Of a DNA stretch of 33,984 nt, positions 7,158-16,036 are shown piece after piece. Where the stretch lies: NCBI GenBank assembly GCA_947388185.1, contig CANDQP010000026.1, positions 1 to 33,984 of the forward strand, given 5' to 3'. The position numbers were made by a program, and so were the translations under genes. The notes below the pieces were generated by a model. That model saw only the letters and a program-made list of their open reading frames with translations, did not search any database and had not been told where the DNA came from. This DNA comes from an uncultured Dorea sp. GTDB lineage: Bacteria; Bacillota; Clostridia; Lachnospirales; Lachnospiraceae. Each line of letters begins with the position of its first letter. Positions within the stretch are counted from its first letter, which is position 1.

Positions 7158-7199
7158 CAAAAAGAACAGCCTCCAGACAAATCATCTGAAGACTGTTCT
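7158..7199 (-). terminator. Strong intrinsic terminator after the kinase-STAND gene
   Basis: A 15-bp stem, 7185-7199 against 7163-7177, with two or three G-U pairs, 7-nt loop, followed by TTTTT on the minus strand. It begins about 20 nt after the stop codon at 7220. Confidence 0.9.
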
Positions 7200-7219
7200 C
7201 TCATTTCCATATAATATTG

Positions 7220-10200
7220 TCATTTGTCTTCCGCTTCCATACTCTCCATAACCTTCCTGCAGGCATCTTCATCACCTGAGTAATAGCAGACTTCCAGCAA
7301 ATATTGATACAGCTCCATCTTTTTTCTGGCATAGGGGAGAATCTCCTGGTATTTTCCACAGGTCTTTATCCCTGAACGAAGAAGCTCTTGTGCTTTTTCC
7401 AGATTACCCAATTCTGTCATCATATTCGCATATGGAATTACGATAATATCTATATGCTCTAATTCCGTTGCACAGGTCTTGCCGACAATGTCATCCGCAA
7501 TGCTGCAGTATTTCATCGCTTGTATTTCATCCGGAACTATCAGCGTATAATACCATGCAACAGACATCGCATACTCCCACCGTAACCCGGAATACTTCTG
7601 CGCATTCTTTTCAATCTTCCTTCCTGCCTGCTCCAAAAGCCTGACAATCCCTTTCTTATTCTTCGGCGTGCTTCTCATCAGAACATTTGCCTTATTCAGC
7701 ATATACTGGGTGAGCAGGATTTCTTTACGGCCGTCTCTTGCCAGTTTCATATGGAAAATGGACCGGTCAATCGCTTTCATCAACTTTCCAAGATCACAAT
7801 ACTCATTGTCGTGTTCATATTGTCCGTCCAATCTTGTGTCGTAAAAGTCTGCCAGCATGTCATAGTATTCTGCCTTTATATGTTGGTTACTGTCCCTTGC
7901 AAAACTTTTCATTGCCTCAATCAGTTCCCATGCTTTTCCCAGTGCCCGTTGCTCCAAGTACACGGAAATCAACTTATGGTAAAGGGTCGTGATCACATAT
8001 CTGTTTTTACACGCAGGTTCATGTATCAGTTCCTCCGTATGACGAATGATATACTCTTCCCTGTCCACAGGCATATGAAGCAGCACATATCCGGCCAGTT
8101 CAATGCAGATATCCAGCTTTCCAAGCGCCTCGGTCTTCCTCGATTCATCCAGCACGCTTTCCGCCAACTGCAAGATCTGTTTTACTTTTCTATGATCCGT
8201 TGCTTTCTGCGCACCGCCCTGACTGACTCTTTTTTTCCATACCTCTCCGATCATGCCTTTTTTGTGCGCCTGCTTCTCCAGCCAGTCCCCTGTTTTGGAA
8301 TCCTTTTCAAATACGGAATTCAGATATCCGTTGATCTTAAGATATGGCAGCGGAAACTCTGCACGTTCTGCTTCAGTCCTCAGCCGCACATACAGAAATT
8401 CCGTGATATGACCGGCATCCGCCAGATATCTGTCCTTCCATTCCCATCCGCCGACTACTTCCCGAATAACCGGATGCATGGACAGCATTGTATCCGAACA
8501 AGTAATCCAGCCCTCTTCTTCCAGCTCATTCACAGGATCCATGGATGCCAGTTCCATCATTTCACTGAAAATATCAAGCTCAACGCCTGGCTGTGCAAAA
8601 AGAGAGAGTGCTTTCAGGATTCTTTTTTTCTCCTGATCCTGTCCATGATACGGAAAGACAACGAAAATAATATTTTTAATTGTCTCCCTGCCTGTCCTGC
8701 TGTCTTTCTCAAATCTGATTTTTTCAGAAGACATATTGGAAAAACCAGATTTCTCCACAAGCGTTTCTGCTTCCGCAATGGTAATCCGGCTGCTCTTGAT
8801 CTGCCGCGCGATCAATTCCAGTATCAGTGTATGCCCATCGCTTTTTGAAATAATATGATCCAGATAGCGTTTTTCGTCATCCTTTAGTTTCAGCCCCGAA
8901 TAATTTTCAAATAAATGATATAGCTGTGAAGGCTTCTGCAATGCCTCTAAACGCAGCTGCGCACCATTATCTGAAGGCGGCTTATCCCGCGAGATCACCA
9001 GCACTTTCCAACCGACGCGCAGCATCTGAAGAAATTCTTCTGTAATTTCCCCGCTGAAATTATCGATCACCAAAAGCGCTTTTTTCTGGGCGAGAATCCT
9101 GCTTAGTATCCTCAATTTGCGTATAAAATAATCACTGTCACTCTCTGCGGGCTCCTGCTTAGCCGTATTGATCTGGAGGCCGACATCATCAATCAATAAA
9201 TGCTGAATAGAATCCCGGTAATACAGATACAGCATCGTATCAAACTCTATGGCATTCGCAGAAACGAATTCCCTTGCCAGAGAGCTTTTCCCTATACCTC
9301 CTATCCCGGTCAGAAAAAAGCATTGGGATGCACCCTGTCCGAACCACTCCTCAAGTACCATGAGTTCATGGCATCTGCCTACAAAATATCGGTTCTGCGG
9401 AACTATTGCAGAACAAACATAGGGGATGGCTGTGTTGGCTAACCCGGAAAGCTCGTTTAATCTTTCTACAACCTCTCCCATCGTCTGGTATCTGTCAAAC
9501 CGATAGTTCGCAAGCGTTTTGTGAAAGAAATCCGACAGTTTCACAAACAGCTTATCCTGATAGCTGATATTGCCATATTTTGATCTTTCAAAACAATATT
9601 CCGCATCCGATACACACTCCGCGGCCCGCGGCGGATTACCAAAAATCAGGTAGAACAGCAAGGCTCCTATACCATAGACATCCGTATAAAACCCAAATTT
9701 ATGGAACTGCCCCATTTGATGTTCCAGAGGCGCAAATCCTTTTGTATAAGAAAACCTGCATCCGCTCATATTTTTTTCCTTCAGGCTCTTTATCCTGACC
9801 AAAGAGTCAAAATCAAACAACTGCACCAGTTCCGTTGCGCTGCCGCCTGCTGTATTTTTGAGGACAAATACATTGTCCGGCTTCATATCGAGATAAAGAT
9901 ATCCTGCCTTATGGATTCCGGCAACCACCTGAGAAACCGACCGCACGATACGGATACAGTCCTTCATATTTGAAAATGTATGGTATGTCAGAGTCCCGCC
10001 TTCAAGATAAACGGAAGGAATATAAACCGTATTATTTTGATCAAAACAGCGCAGCATATTTGTCATGGAATTTGTCAGACCTTCGGTCAGGAACAGGCCA
10101 TTCCCCTTTCGGAATGCCCGCCGCATGTTATCTTTTGCCTCCTCAAATTTCTCCTTATCCCCGCCGCCGGGAATCACTTCTCCGGTCTTGGTCCGCCTGA

Positions 10201-10408
10201 TATTCAATTCGAATGGATAACACTCTTTCAGCCGGATAGGTTTTTCTTCCCCAAAATCTGTCTGGTAAACAGCGTCATAGACGATACAGGAACCTCCCCT
10301 GGCAATTTCTTTTTGGATTGTATAAGACAAGCTGTTATCCCTGCATTTCAGTACGGTGTCTTTTTCCAGTGCAGTTCTTTGTTCCATGTTCTCACTTCCA
10401 ATTCTCAT
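7220..10408 (-). CDS. Ser/Thr protein kinase fused to NB-ARC (STAND) ATPase and helical repeats
   Basis: 1062 residues. The N-terminal Hanks-type kinase has a Gly loop (ARGGSCIVYDA, 36-46), Lys61, a catalytic loop YLDMKPDN (172-179; HRD replaced by YLD, catalytic Asp174 kept), DFD instead of DFG (199-201) and APLE (226-229). The NB-ARC/STAND ATPase follows, with Walker A GIGGIGKSS (368-376), Walker B ALLVIDN (444-450), sensor VLVISRDK, and a winged-helix MHPVIREV motif. The last 350 residues are helical, TPR-like. This is the STAND order effector, nucleotide switch, sensor repeats. Start is ATG 10408, or ATG 10387, which has a better GGAAG site. Role in signalling or defence is inferred. Confidence 0.88.
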   Translation of the reverse strand: MRIGSENMEQRTALEKDTVLKCRDNSLSYTIQKEIARGGSCIVYDAVYQTDFGEEKPIRLKECYPFELNIRRTKTGEVIPGGGDKEKFEEAKDNMRRAFRKGNGLFLTEGLTNSMTNMLRCFDQNNTVYIPSVYLEGGTLTYHTFSNMKDCIRIVRSVSQVVAGIHKAGYLYLDMKPDNVFVLKNTAGGSATELVQLFDFDSLVRIKSLKEKNMSGCRFSYTKGFAPLEHQMGQFHKFGFYTDVYGIGALLFYLIFGNPPRAAECVSDAEYCFERSKYGNISYQDKLFVKLSDFFHKTLANYRFDRYQTMGEVVERLNELSGLANTAIPYVCSAIVPQNRYFVGRCHELMVLEEWFGQGASQCFFLTGIGGIGKSSLAREFVSANAIEFDTMLYLYYRDSIQHLLIDDVGLQINTAKQEPAESDSDYFIRKLRILSRILAQKKALLVIDNFSGEITEEFLQMLRVGWKVLVISRDKPPSDNGAQLRLEALQKPSQLYHLFENYSGLKLKDDEKRYLDHIISKSDGHTLILELIARQIKSSRITIAEAETLVEKSGFSNMSSEKIRFEKDSRTGRETIKNIIFVVFPYHGQDQEKKRILKALSLFAQPGVELDIFSEMMELASMDPVNELEEEGWITCSDTMLSMHPVIREVVGGWEWKDRYLADAGHITEFLYVRLRTEAERAEFPLPYLKINGYLNSVFEKDSKTGDWLEKQAHKKGMIGEVWKKRVSQGGAQKATDHRKVKQILQLAESVLDESRKTEALGKLDICIELAGYVLLHMPVDREEYIIRHTEELIHEPACKNRYVITTLYHKLISVYLEQRALGKAWELIEAMKSFARDSNQHIKAEYYDMLADFYDTRLDGQYEHDNEYCDLGKLMKAIDRSIFHMKLARDGRKEILLTQYMLNKANVLMRSTPKNKKGIVRLLEQAGRKIEKNAQKYSGLRWEYAMSVAWYYTLIVPDEIQAMKYCSIADDIVGKTCATELEHIDIIVIPYANMMTELGNLEKAQELLRSGIKTCGKYQEILPYARKKMELYQYLLEVCYYSGDEDACRKVMESMEAEDK

Positions 10409-10434
10409 ATATGTCTTTTTGCTACATGATGATT

Positions 10435-10445
10435 GTACACTGTAC
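10435..10445. promoter_or_regulatory. 11-bp palindrome GTACA-C-TGTAC upstream of the kinase-STAND gene
   Basis: A perfect 5-bp inverted repeat around one base in the 65-nt gap between the 424-residue gene and the kinase gene. A TACAAT -10-like hexamer overlaps it on the minus strand without a clear -35. Could be an operator of an internal promoter, or chance. Confidence 0.25.
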
Positions 10446-10473
10446 TTTTACCATACTGGTTTTACTGCTACAT

Positions 10474-11748
10474 TCACTGTTTGTCCTGATTCCCGTTCAG
10501 ACTGTGTATGTATTCCTCATTTTCCAGATACATTTCATGTATAAATTCCCTGAAAACTGTCAGCGGTTCCTGGCTTTTACTGCAATAAAGGAAAATCCAG
10601 TCATACGGATTGCCTAAATACAATTCAAGGTAACCCACTTCCAGGAGCATCTTGTTGATATCACTTATAAACCTTTCATCATCCCCGTCAGACGCCTGAT
10701 ATACCATCATATTCTTACTTGTTATGAACCGATCATTTTGATTGGGGAAGGCTTTGCGGATCCAAAAATAGTAAAAATATGTCAGGATCAGAGTCTTTCG
10801 GATACTTTCCGGCTCAACATGCTCGCCTTTTAATATTTTTTCTATCGTTTGCCTGTTGGGGAACTGCCTCTCTGCAACTTTGGGTAAAAGCGGATTATTT
10901 TCCAGCAAGGGCTTAATACTCCTGTCAGACTTTATAACAAAAAGAGGCTCGATCCTGCCGTCTTCCTTTTCCTCGACCTCATCCAGTCCCAAAATCTGTC
11001 TGAACACTTCCGATGTGCTTCGAACGGATTCCATATTCACGTCTAACATCTGAATTTTCGTTCTTTCCAGGTCAGCCAGTCCATCTCCTCTTCCGCGCAG
11101 CTTCTTCCACAGCTTTTGAATCTCTTCCGTAGCTCCCGCATGATTATATCCAAATTTCTCCGCATTCACCATGAAATAATCAAGGAGTTCCTCCGGATCT
11201 TGAAACTTATCAATTTCCCTTACGATTGTAGAGGTAAATAAAATATCTCCGTCAAATACCATCCTGCTGTTCATCACATTGGGAATATCCTTATCTGGCA
11301 GTGAGTGAAGCATCTCTAACGCTTTCAGATAATTCATTCCTCTGCAGAGGCAAAAATAGTATACGGCCTCCTCCATCACATGACAGTCAAAGCTCTTCAT
11401 CAGCATTACCCGCCTGAAAAAATCATCTGTCCCTTCTTTATCAAGCCCAAACGCAAAGCAAATCTGGAATCCGGTCCTGCGGCTGATTCCTTTATCTTTC
11501 GTATACCATTCCTTTATACTTCTTGGCATTGGTGATATCCCGGCATTTTCAAAGGCGGTCCTGATATAGGCTGATTTTTGATTGATATCGCCAAGATCAC
11601 CATTATAACCATGTTCCTTTATAAACTCATCCAGTGAAGCAGCAAAGGTACGAAACATCCCTGCGGTATCCAATATGATCTCTCTCGGATAATCCTCATT
11701 CGCCGCTTCAAGAGCCTTTATTCCCATAGATTTTGTATAATTGTCCAC
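10474..11748 (-). CDS. Unrecognised 424-residue protein with HTH-like segments, partner of kinase-STAND
   Basis: Starts at GTG 11748 with AGGAGG 9 nt upstream. I do not recognise a family with certainty. Residues about 88-120 (ISRRTGFQICFAFGLDKEGTDDFFRR) resemble the helical core of Xre-like proteins of Lachnospiraceae in which a short-codon FGLGL-type turn precedes an E-rich helix. A second segment (FPNRQTIEKILKGEHVEPES followed by IRKTLILTYFYYFW) has a similar look. No membrane segment or signal peptide. It lies 65 nt upstream of the kinase-STAND gene on the same strand, so a regulator or substrate role for that kinase is plausible but inferred. Confidence 0.7.
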   Translation of the reverse strand: MDNYTKSMGIKALEAANEDYPREIILDTAGMFRTFAASLDEFIKEHGYNGDLGDINQKSAYIRTAFENAGISPMPRSIKEWYTKDKGISRRTGFQICFAFGLDKEGTDDFFRRVMLMKSFDCHVMEEAVYYFCLCRGMNYLKALEMLHSLPDKDIPNVMNSRMVFDGDILFTSTIVREIDKFQDPEELLDYFMVNAEKFGYNHAGATEEIQKLWKKLRGRGDGLADLERTKIQMLDVNMESVRSTSEVFRQILGLDEVEEKEDGRIEPLFVIKSDRSIKPLLENNPLLPKVAERQFPNRQTIEKILKGEHVEPESIRKTLILTYFYYFWIRKAFPNQNDRFITSKNMMVYQASDGDDERFISDINKMLLEVGYLELYLGNPYDWIFLYCSKSQEPLTVFREFIHEMYLENEEYIHSLNGNQDKQ

Positions 11749-11794
11749 CGATGGCTTCCTCCTGCATTAAACTTATTTTGCTTCATTCCGCCCC

Positions 11795-12631
11795 TCAAAG
11801 GATCAGCCCCGCCGCTGCACCGAACCCAAATAAAGTAAAGATCACTTTCAGATTCTCCCTCTTATCCGGATTCACCTTACACAGAACCGCAAGGCCTGCT
11901 CCCGCCCCCGTGCTAAGCCCAGCGGTCACGGACGCAAATGTTATAGCGCCTCCCAGATATAGCTGGGTTAAGATAACAGAAGCCGCACAGTTTGGTATCA
12001 GCCCGATCACGGCAGCGATCACAGGCTGAAATATCGTATCCCCAAGCAAAAACGCCGATAATCGCTCCATTCCAAAGACCTCTGCCGCAAGATTCAGCAC
12101 ACCGGTAAATAAAAACAAAAATACGAAAATCCTTGCCGTATGATCCCACGCTGACCGAAGAATTCCTTTTTCTTCATTATGGTCTCCCCATTCCCGGCAA
12201 AGATTCCCCGTTTCTTTCGGCGCCGATATCCATTTCGAAAGAAACAGATCTGTAAGATATCCGGCTAAGACCGCGATCACGATCTTCGCTGCTATGAGCG
12301 GCCAGACTTCCGCGATCGCATCTAGATTGCCAAGCATGATCAGAACCGCTTCATCAGAAGTCGCTATAAAAACCGACAGGAGAGTTCCCACCGAGATGAT
12401 TCCGCCTGCATAGAGGTTTGCCGCCATAACAGAGAATCCGCACTGAGGGATGCATCCTAACAGCGCTCCCACCGCAGGTCCCGCTTTCCCCACCTTCAAA
12501 AGCACCTTTTTGGCATATGTTCCTGAATACTGCTCTAACGCTTCGATCAGCGCAAAAGCAACAAACAGATACGGCAGCATCTTCAGAACATCCATGCCGG
12601 TGTCCGTGAGAATATCTTTCATCATTTCCAT
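11795..12631 (-). CDS. Putative heavy-metal exporter, ArsP_2 family (putative manganese transporter)
   Basis: About 278 residues from ATG 12631; a longer TTG-initiated frame to 12667 starts inside the upstream terminator and is unlikely. Two related halves carry the family hallmarks: LLGCIPQCGFSVMAANLYAG with IATSDEAVLIML in the first, and IGLIPNCAASVILTQLYLGG with AGLSTGAGAGLAVL in the second. The duplicated P-x-C motifs suggest metal-coordinating re-entrant loops. PF11449 proteins are described as 10-TM heavy-metal exporters; the true substrate is unknown. The mRNA begins just after a terminator 25 nt upstream, so its expression source is unclear. The 424-residue gene follows after 46 nt. 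Confidence 0.82.
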   Translation of the reverse strand: MEMMKDILTDTGMDVLKMLPYLFVAFALIEALEQYSGTYAKKVLLKVGKAGPAVGALLGCIPQCGFSVMAANLYAGGIISVGTLLSVFIATSDEAVLIMLGNLDAIAEVWPLIAAKIVIAVLAGYLTDLFLSKWISAPKETGNLCREWGDHNEEKGILRSAWDHTARIFVFLFLFTGVLNLAAEVFGMERLSAFLLGDTIFQPVIAAVIGLIPNCAASVILTQLYLGGAITFASVTAGLSTGAGAGLAVLCKVNPDKRENLKVIFTLFGFGAAAGLIL

Positions 12632-12655
12632 AGATACGACAATCCTTTCATGCAG

Positions 12656-12692
12656 TGAAAAAACCAACAGGGTAGTTTCCTGCCTACCCTGT
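12656..12692 (-). terminator. Intrinsic terminator after the cytidylate-kinase-like gene
   Basis: Perfect 9-bp stem ACAGGGTAG/CTACCCTGT (12684-12692 with 12667-12675 on the plus numbering), 8-nt loop, then TTGGTTTTTT on the minus strand. Its U tract ends only about 25 nt before the start of the ArsP_2 gene. Confidence 0.9.
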
Positions 12693-12730
12693 CAACTCTG
12701 TCTCTTTTGCCGGCATACCGCCGGATATAC

Positions 12731-13354
12731 TCAGCTTCGTCCCCGATATACTGTCTCAAGCACATCGGCTGTCCCTTCTATCCCAAGCCTGCTTACATTC
12801 AGAAGCAGCTGATGGGATGATACACTTCCCCACTCCAGTCCTGTGTGGGATTCGTAATAATATTTCCGCTCACGGTCAACACGCTTGATCTTATCTGCCG
12901 CCTTCTTCTCCGACAGATCGTATCTCTTTGCAATCCTTTGTATCCTGTCTTCCATATCCGCACAGATGAACACATCAAGACACATCGGATGGCCCTTAAG
13001 TATCTGTCCCGCACATCTTCCCACGATCACGCAGGGCCCTCTCTGTGACAGCTTACGGATGATCTCGGATTGCAGCTCATATACCTGCTCATTCAAAGGC
13101 TGCGTGTAATCAGCCGACCGGATCGCTTCCCGGTACTCCATCGGAGCGATCACATATCCCGTGAGGAAACTGTTGAGGGTCGTCTCATCTACTGCCCTGG
13201 CTGTCTCCTCTCTGATATCCAGTCTTTCTGCCGCCATCCTGACCAGATTGTTATCATACAATGGAATATCAAGCCTTGTTGCAAGTATATTGCCAATCTC
13301 GTGTCCCCCGCTTCCAAACTGACGTCCAATCGTAATAATCTTGTGTTCTGCCAT
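12731..13354 (-). CDS. Cytidylate kinase-like family protein
   Basis: 207 residues from ATG 13354, chosen because GGAGG lies 7 nt upstream; the frame is open to 13402. P-loop GRQFGSGGHEIG (residues 9-20) and the DNNLVRMAAERL, VIVGRCAGQIL and RIKRVDRERKYYY-type elements match the cytidylate-kinase-like PF13189 proteins widespread in gut Clostridia. These are related to Cmk and may phosphorylate a nucleotide, but most are uncharacterised and are not the housekeeping Cmk. It has its own -10 upstream and a terminator downstream, so it is a one-gene unit between the NAD operon and the metal permease. Confidence 0.86.
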   Translation of the reverse strand: MAEHKIITIGRQFGSGGHEIGNILATRLDIPLYDNNLVRMAAERLDIREETARAVDETTLNSFLTGYVIAPMEYREAIRSADYTQPLNEQVYELQSEIIRKLSQRGPCVIVGRCAGQILKGHPMCLDVFICADMEDRIQRIAKRYDLSEKKAADKIKRVDRERKYYYESHTGLEWGSVSSHQLLLNVSRLGIEGTADVLETVYRGRS

Positions 13355-13400
13355 AGGTATTCCTCCTTCCTGGTACAAACTACTCTTTACTGCTACTTCC

Positions 13401-13425
13401 ATTATACCCCTATTTCAAGGAAAAA
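13401..13425 (-). promoter_or_regulatory. Probable -10 region of the cytidylate-kinase-like gene
   Basis: TATAAT on the minus strand at 13401-13406. A TTGGCA sits 19 nt upstream, a longer than ideal spacer, so the -35 is uncertain. Confidence 0.4.
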
Positions 13426-13434
13426 TGCCAACTT

Positions 13435-13947
13435 TTATTTCACATCTACCAGATAATTCTTCTCCCGCAGTACATCTTCTATCATATCCAGAGTCTCTTC
13501 TTTATCAGCGATCACCTTATGATAATGGTAATTGGAAGTGATATTCTTAAGAGGCCTGGATTTGCCGCTATGAATGTCCGCTATGAATTCAGCTACCTTT
13601 CTTCTGGAATTAATATTCAATTCCGCTTCTATCCGTCCGTACACTCTGTGATTGATCATTACATTCTTGATCATTCCCCCAAGATCTACGATCGCGCACA
13701 ATTCCTCTTCTAATTGTTCATCCGTGTGCTGCACCTTGAACACCCTGCTCACGGAACCTGCCGTATTCAGAATATACCCCCTGTTCGTAGATATGATGTC
13801 ATAGCCTGCCGCACGGATCAGGGCTATATCCTGCACGATCACCTGGCGGCTCACCTTGTATATGGCAGCCAGCTTCGTACCTGACAGCGGAACCGCGCTC
13901 TTCTGAATCTGCGCAACGATATCCTCTCGTCTGTCCAAACCGGTCAT
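13435..13947 (-). CDS. niaR: NiaR, niacin-responsive transcriptional repressor of NAD synthesis
   Basis: 170 residues from ATG 13947 (AAGGAGG 8 nt upstream). The N-terminal winged helix (LDRREDIVAQIQKSAVPLSG, then GTKLAAIYKVSRQVIVQDIA) is followed by a 3H domain with the conserved His residues in INHRVYGRIEAEL, IADIHSGKSRPL and SNYHYH. NiaR (YrxA) binds nicotinic acid as corepressor and shuts off NAD synthesis and niacin uptake genes in Firmicutes. It is the last gene of nadA-nadB-nadC-niaR, so it likely autoregulates the operon. Confidence 0.92.
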   Translation of the reverse strand: MTGLDRREDIVAQIQKSAVPLSGTKLAAIYKVSRQVIVQDIALIRAAGYDIISTNRGYILNTAGSVSRVFKVQHTDEQLEEELCAIVDLGGMIKNVMINHRVYGRIEAELNINSRRKVAEFIADIHSGKSRPLKNITSNYHYHKVIADKEETLDMIEDVLREKNYLVDVK

Positions 13948-13975
13948 AAATCTGCCCTCCTTCATAAAACCTCAT

Positions 13976-14827
13976 CTATACCGCGTGAAGGTTCTTAAGA
14001 GAGATATCCAGTATCGGCGCGGAATGTGTCAGCGCCCCGCTTGAAATATAGTCCACGCCCAGGGATACCAGACGTCCGATATTCTCTTTTGTCACATTGC
14101 CTGAACATTCCGTCTCAGCACGTCCGCCGATCACACGGATTGCTTCTTTCATCTCTTCTGAAGACATATTATCAAGCATGATAATGTCGGCGCCTGCTTC
14201 CACAGCCTCCTTTACCATGTCAAGGTTCTCTGCCTCAACCTCTATCTTCCTCACAAAGGGCGCATACTCCTTCGCCATCTTCACCGCCCTGGCAACGCTT
14301 CCCGCTGCGCCGATATGGTTGTCCTTAAGCAGCACCCCGTCTGACAGATTATATCTGTGATTATACCCGCCGCCTACACGCACCGCATACTTTTCGAATA
14401 TCCGCATATTAGGCGTTGTCTTCCGGGTGTCTAACAGCTTCGTTCCGCTGCCCTTGAGAAGCTCTGCAACAGAATGCGTATATGTCGCGATCCCGCTCAT
14501 ACGCTGGAGATAATTCAATGCGACACGCTCACCGGACAGGAGGACTCTGATATCACCTGTTACCTTCCCCATCAACTGCCCTTTCTTCACTTCGTCTCCG
14601 TCCGCACAGTAGAACTCGGCCTCAGTCTTCTCATCCAGCAGTTGGAATACTCTCCTGAAAACATCCAGGCCCGCTATGATCCCGTCCTGCTTGCAGATCA
14701 GGTCCACCTCTCCTTTTACTGCTTCCTTCATCACAGAATTCGTCGTCACATCCTCACTGGATATATCCTCTCTCAGCGCCTCCAGGATCAATTGATCCGC
14801 CTGCAGGGTCATTGTTATCTTATTCAT
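13976..14827 (-). CDS. nadC: NadC, nicotinate-nucleotide pyrophosphorylase (carboxylating)
   Basis: 283 residues, normal length. Converts quinolinate and PRPP to nicotinate mononucleotide, CO2 and pyrophosphate. Recognisable motifs are LSGERVALNYLQRMSGIAT, LLDTRKTTPNMR, GGGYNHRYNLSDGVLLKDNH, IEVEAENLDMV and ADIIMLDNMS. The start overlaps the nadB stop by 4 nt, giving translational coupling. Confidence 0.96.
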   Translation of the reverse strand: MNKITMTLQADQLILEALREDISSEDVTTNSVMKEAVKGEVDLICKQDGIIAGLDVFRRVFQLLDEKTEAEFYCADGDEVKKGQLMGKVTGDIRVLLSGERVALNYLQRMSGIATYTHSVAELLKGSGTKLLDTRKTTPNMRIFEKYAVRVGGGYNHRYNLSDGVLLKDNHIGAAGSVARAVKMAKEYAPFVRKIEVEAENLDMVKEAVEAGADIIMLDNMSSEEMKEAIRVIGGRAETECSGNVTKENIGRLVSLGVDYISSGALTHSAPILDISLKNLHAV

Positions 14828-16020
14828 ATCAATCCACTCTCCTTATCTTCTTTTATCTTTTCGGCTGCTCTTCCTGCGAACACCAGACTCTCAAGCAGAG
14901 AATTGCTTGCCAGACGGTTCGCACCATGAACACCGTTACAGCTGGTCTCTCCTACCGCATACAGCCTGTCCATCGACGTATGGCTGTCCGAATCCACCCA
15001 GATCCCTCCCATAAAATAATGCTGGGCCGGCACCACCGGGATCCACTCCTTCGTCACATCATACCCCTCTTCCAGACAATGCCGGTAAATATTCGGGAAA
15101 TGCTTCAAGATCTTCTCCCTTGGGATCGGCTCCATAGAAAGCCAGACATGATCTGTACCCTCTTCTTCCATCTGTTCCCTGATGGCCTGTGCCACGACAT
15201 CACGCGGAAGCAGCTCGTCCACAAACCGCTCTTTCTTATGATTATACAGTACTGCCCCCTCTCCCCGCACAGATTCCGAGATCAGAAATCTGCGTCCAGG
15301 TTTCAGGGAATAGAGTGTTGTCGGATGAATCTGAACATAATCCAGATTCTCCAGACGTATCCCATGCGCCTTCGCTATCCTGACCGCATCGCCGGTCAGA
15401 TGCGGGAAATTCGTAGAATGCTGATAATTACCGCCGATTCCGCCGCTGGCAAGAATCGTATGATCTGCATAGATCTTAAGTGTCTCCCGCTGCTCCTGAT
15501 CCGGCCCATCCGCCTTCCCGGCCAGAATTCCCGCACAGGCGCCATTCTCTTCTATAATATCTGTCATCTCCGTATACTCATAGATCGTCACGTTCGCAAG
15601 CTCCTTCACCCGCTCAAGCAGAGTACTGGTAATCTCTTTCCCTGTAATATCCTCGTGAAATAATATCCTCGGCCTTGAATGCGCCCCCTCTCTCGTATAT
15701 ATGAATTCCCCGTTCTCCTGCTCGAACCGGACTCCGTAACCGACCAGATCCCGGATCACCGCCCGTGAACCCCGGATCATAATATCCACAGATTCCCGGC
15801 GGTTCTCATAATGTCCCGCCTTCATCGTATCCTCAAAATAACTGTCATAGTCTTCCTCGTCTCTCTGTACACAGATTCCGCCCTGTGCCAGAAAGGAATC
15901 ACTGCTCTCCAGATCTGATTTGGTGATCAGCACAACCTTCATATCTTCCGGAAGCTTAAGTGCGCTGTATAAGCCTGCTATCCCGCTTCCTACTATGACT
16001 GCATCCGTATGTATCTCCAT
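14824..16020 (-). CDS. nadB: NadB, L-aspartate oxidase (short form)
   Basis: About 398 residues from ATG 16020 (GGGGGA 8 nt upstream; the frame continues to 16062 inside nadA). FAD Rossmann motif VIVGSGIAGLYSALKL near the N-terminus, AQGGI, REGAHSRPRILFHEDITG, and the C-terminal FAD loop GANRLASNSLLESLVFAG are all present. It oxidises aspartate to iminoaspartate, the NadA substrate. It lacks the C-terminal helical domain of the about 530-residue enterobacterial enzyme; such short NadB forms are known in Clostridia, so this is not read as truncation. Confidence 0.94.
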   Translation of the reverse strand: MEIHTDAVIVGSGIAGLYSALKLPEDMKVVLITKSDLESSDSFLAQGGICVQRDEEDYDSYFEDTMKAGHYENRRESVDIMIRGSRAVIRDLVGYGVRFEQENGEFIYTREGAHSRPRILFHEDITGKEITSTLLERVKELANVTIYEYTEMTDIIEENGACAGILAGKADGPDQEQRETLKIYADHTILASGGIGGNYQHSTNFPHLTGDAVRIAKAHGIRLENLDYVQIHPTTLYSLKPGRRFLISESVRGEGAVLYNHKKERFVDELLPRDVVAQAIREQMEEEGTDHVWLSMEPIPREKILKHFPNIYRHCLEEGYDVTKEWIPVVPAQHYFMGGIWVDSDSHTSMDRLYAVGETSCNGVHGANRLASNSLLESLVFAGRAAEKIKEDKESGLI

Positions 16021-16036
16021 CTTCATCTTCCCCCGA

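Noticed and set aside
7033-7185. N-terminal extension of the 57-residue gene (MICLEAVLF onward)
   Set aside because: It begins inside the terminator of the upstream gene and lacks a ribosome site; ATG 7032 is better.
12632-12667. TTG start of the ArsP_2 gene
   Set aside because: It overlaps the U tract of the terminator and lacks a Shine-Dalgarno.
12681-12700. TTGACA overlapping the terminator as a -35 for the metal permease
   Set aside because: At 17 nt the following hexamer is CCCTGT, a poor -10; kept only as an idea in the terminator finding.
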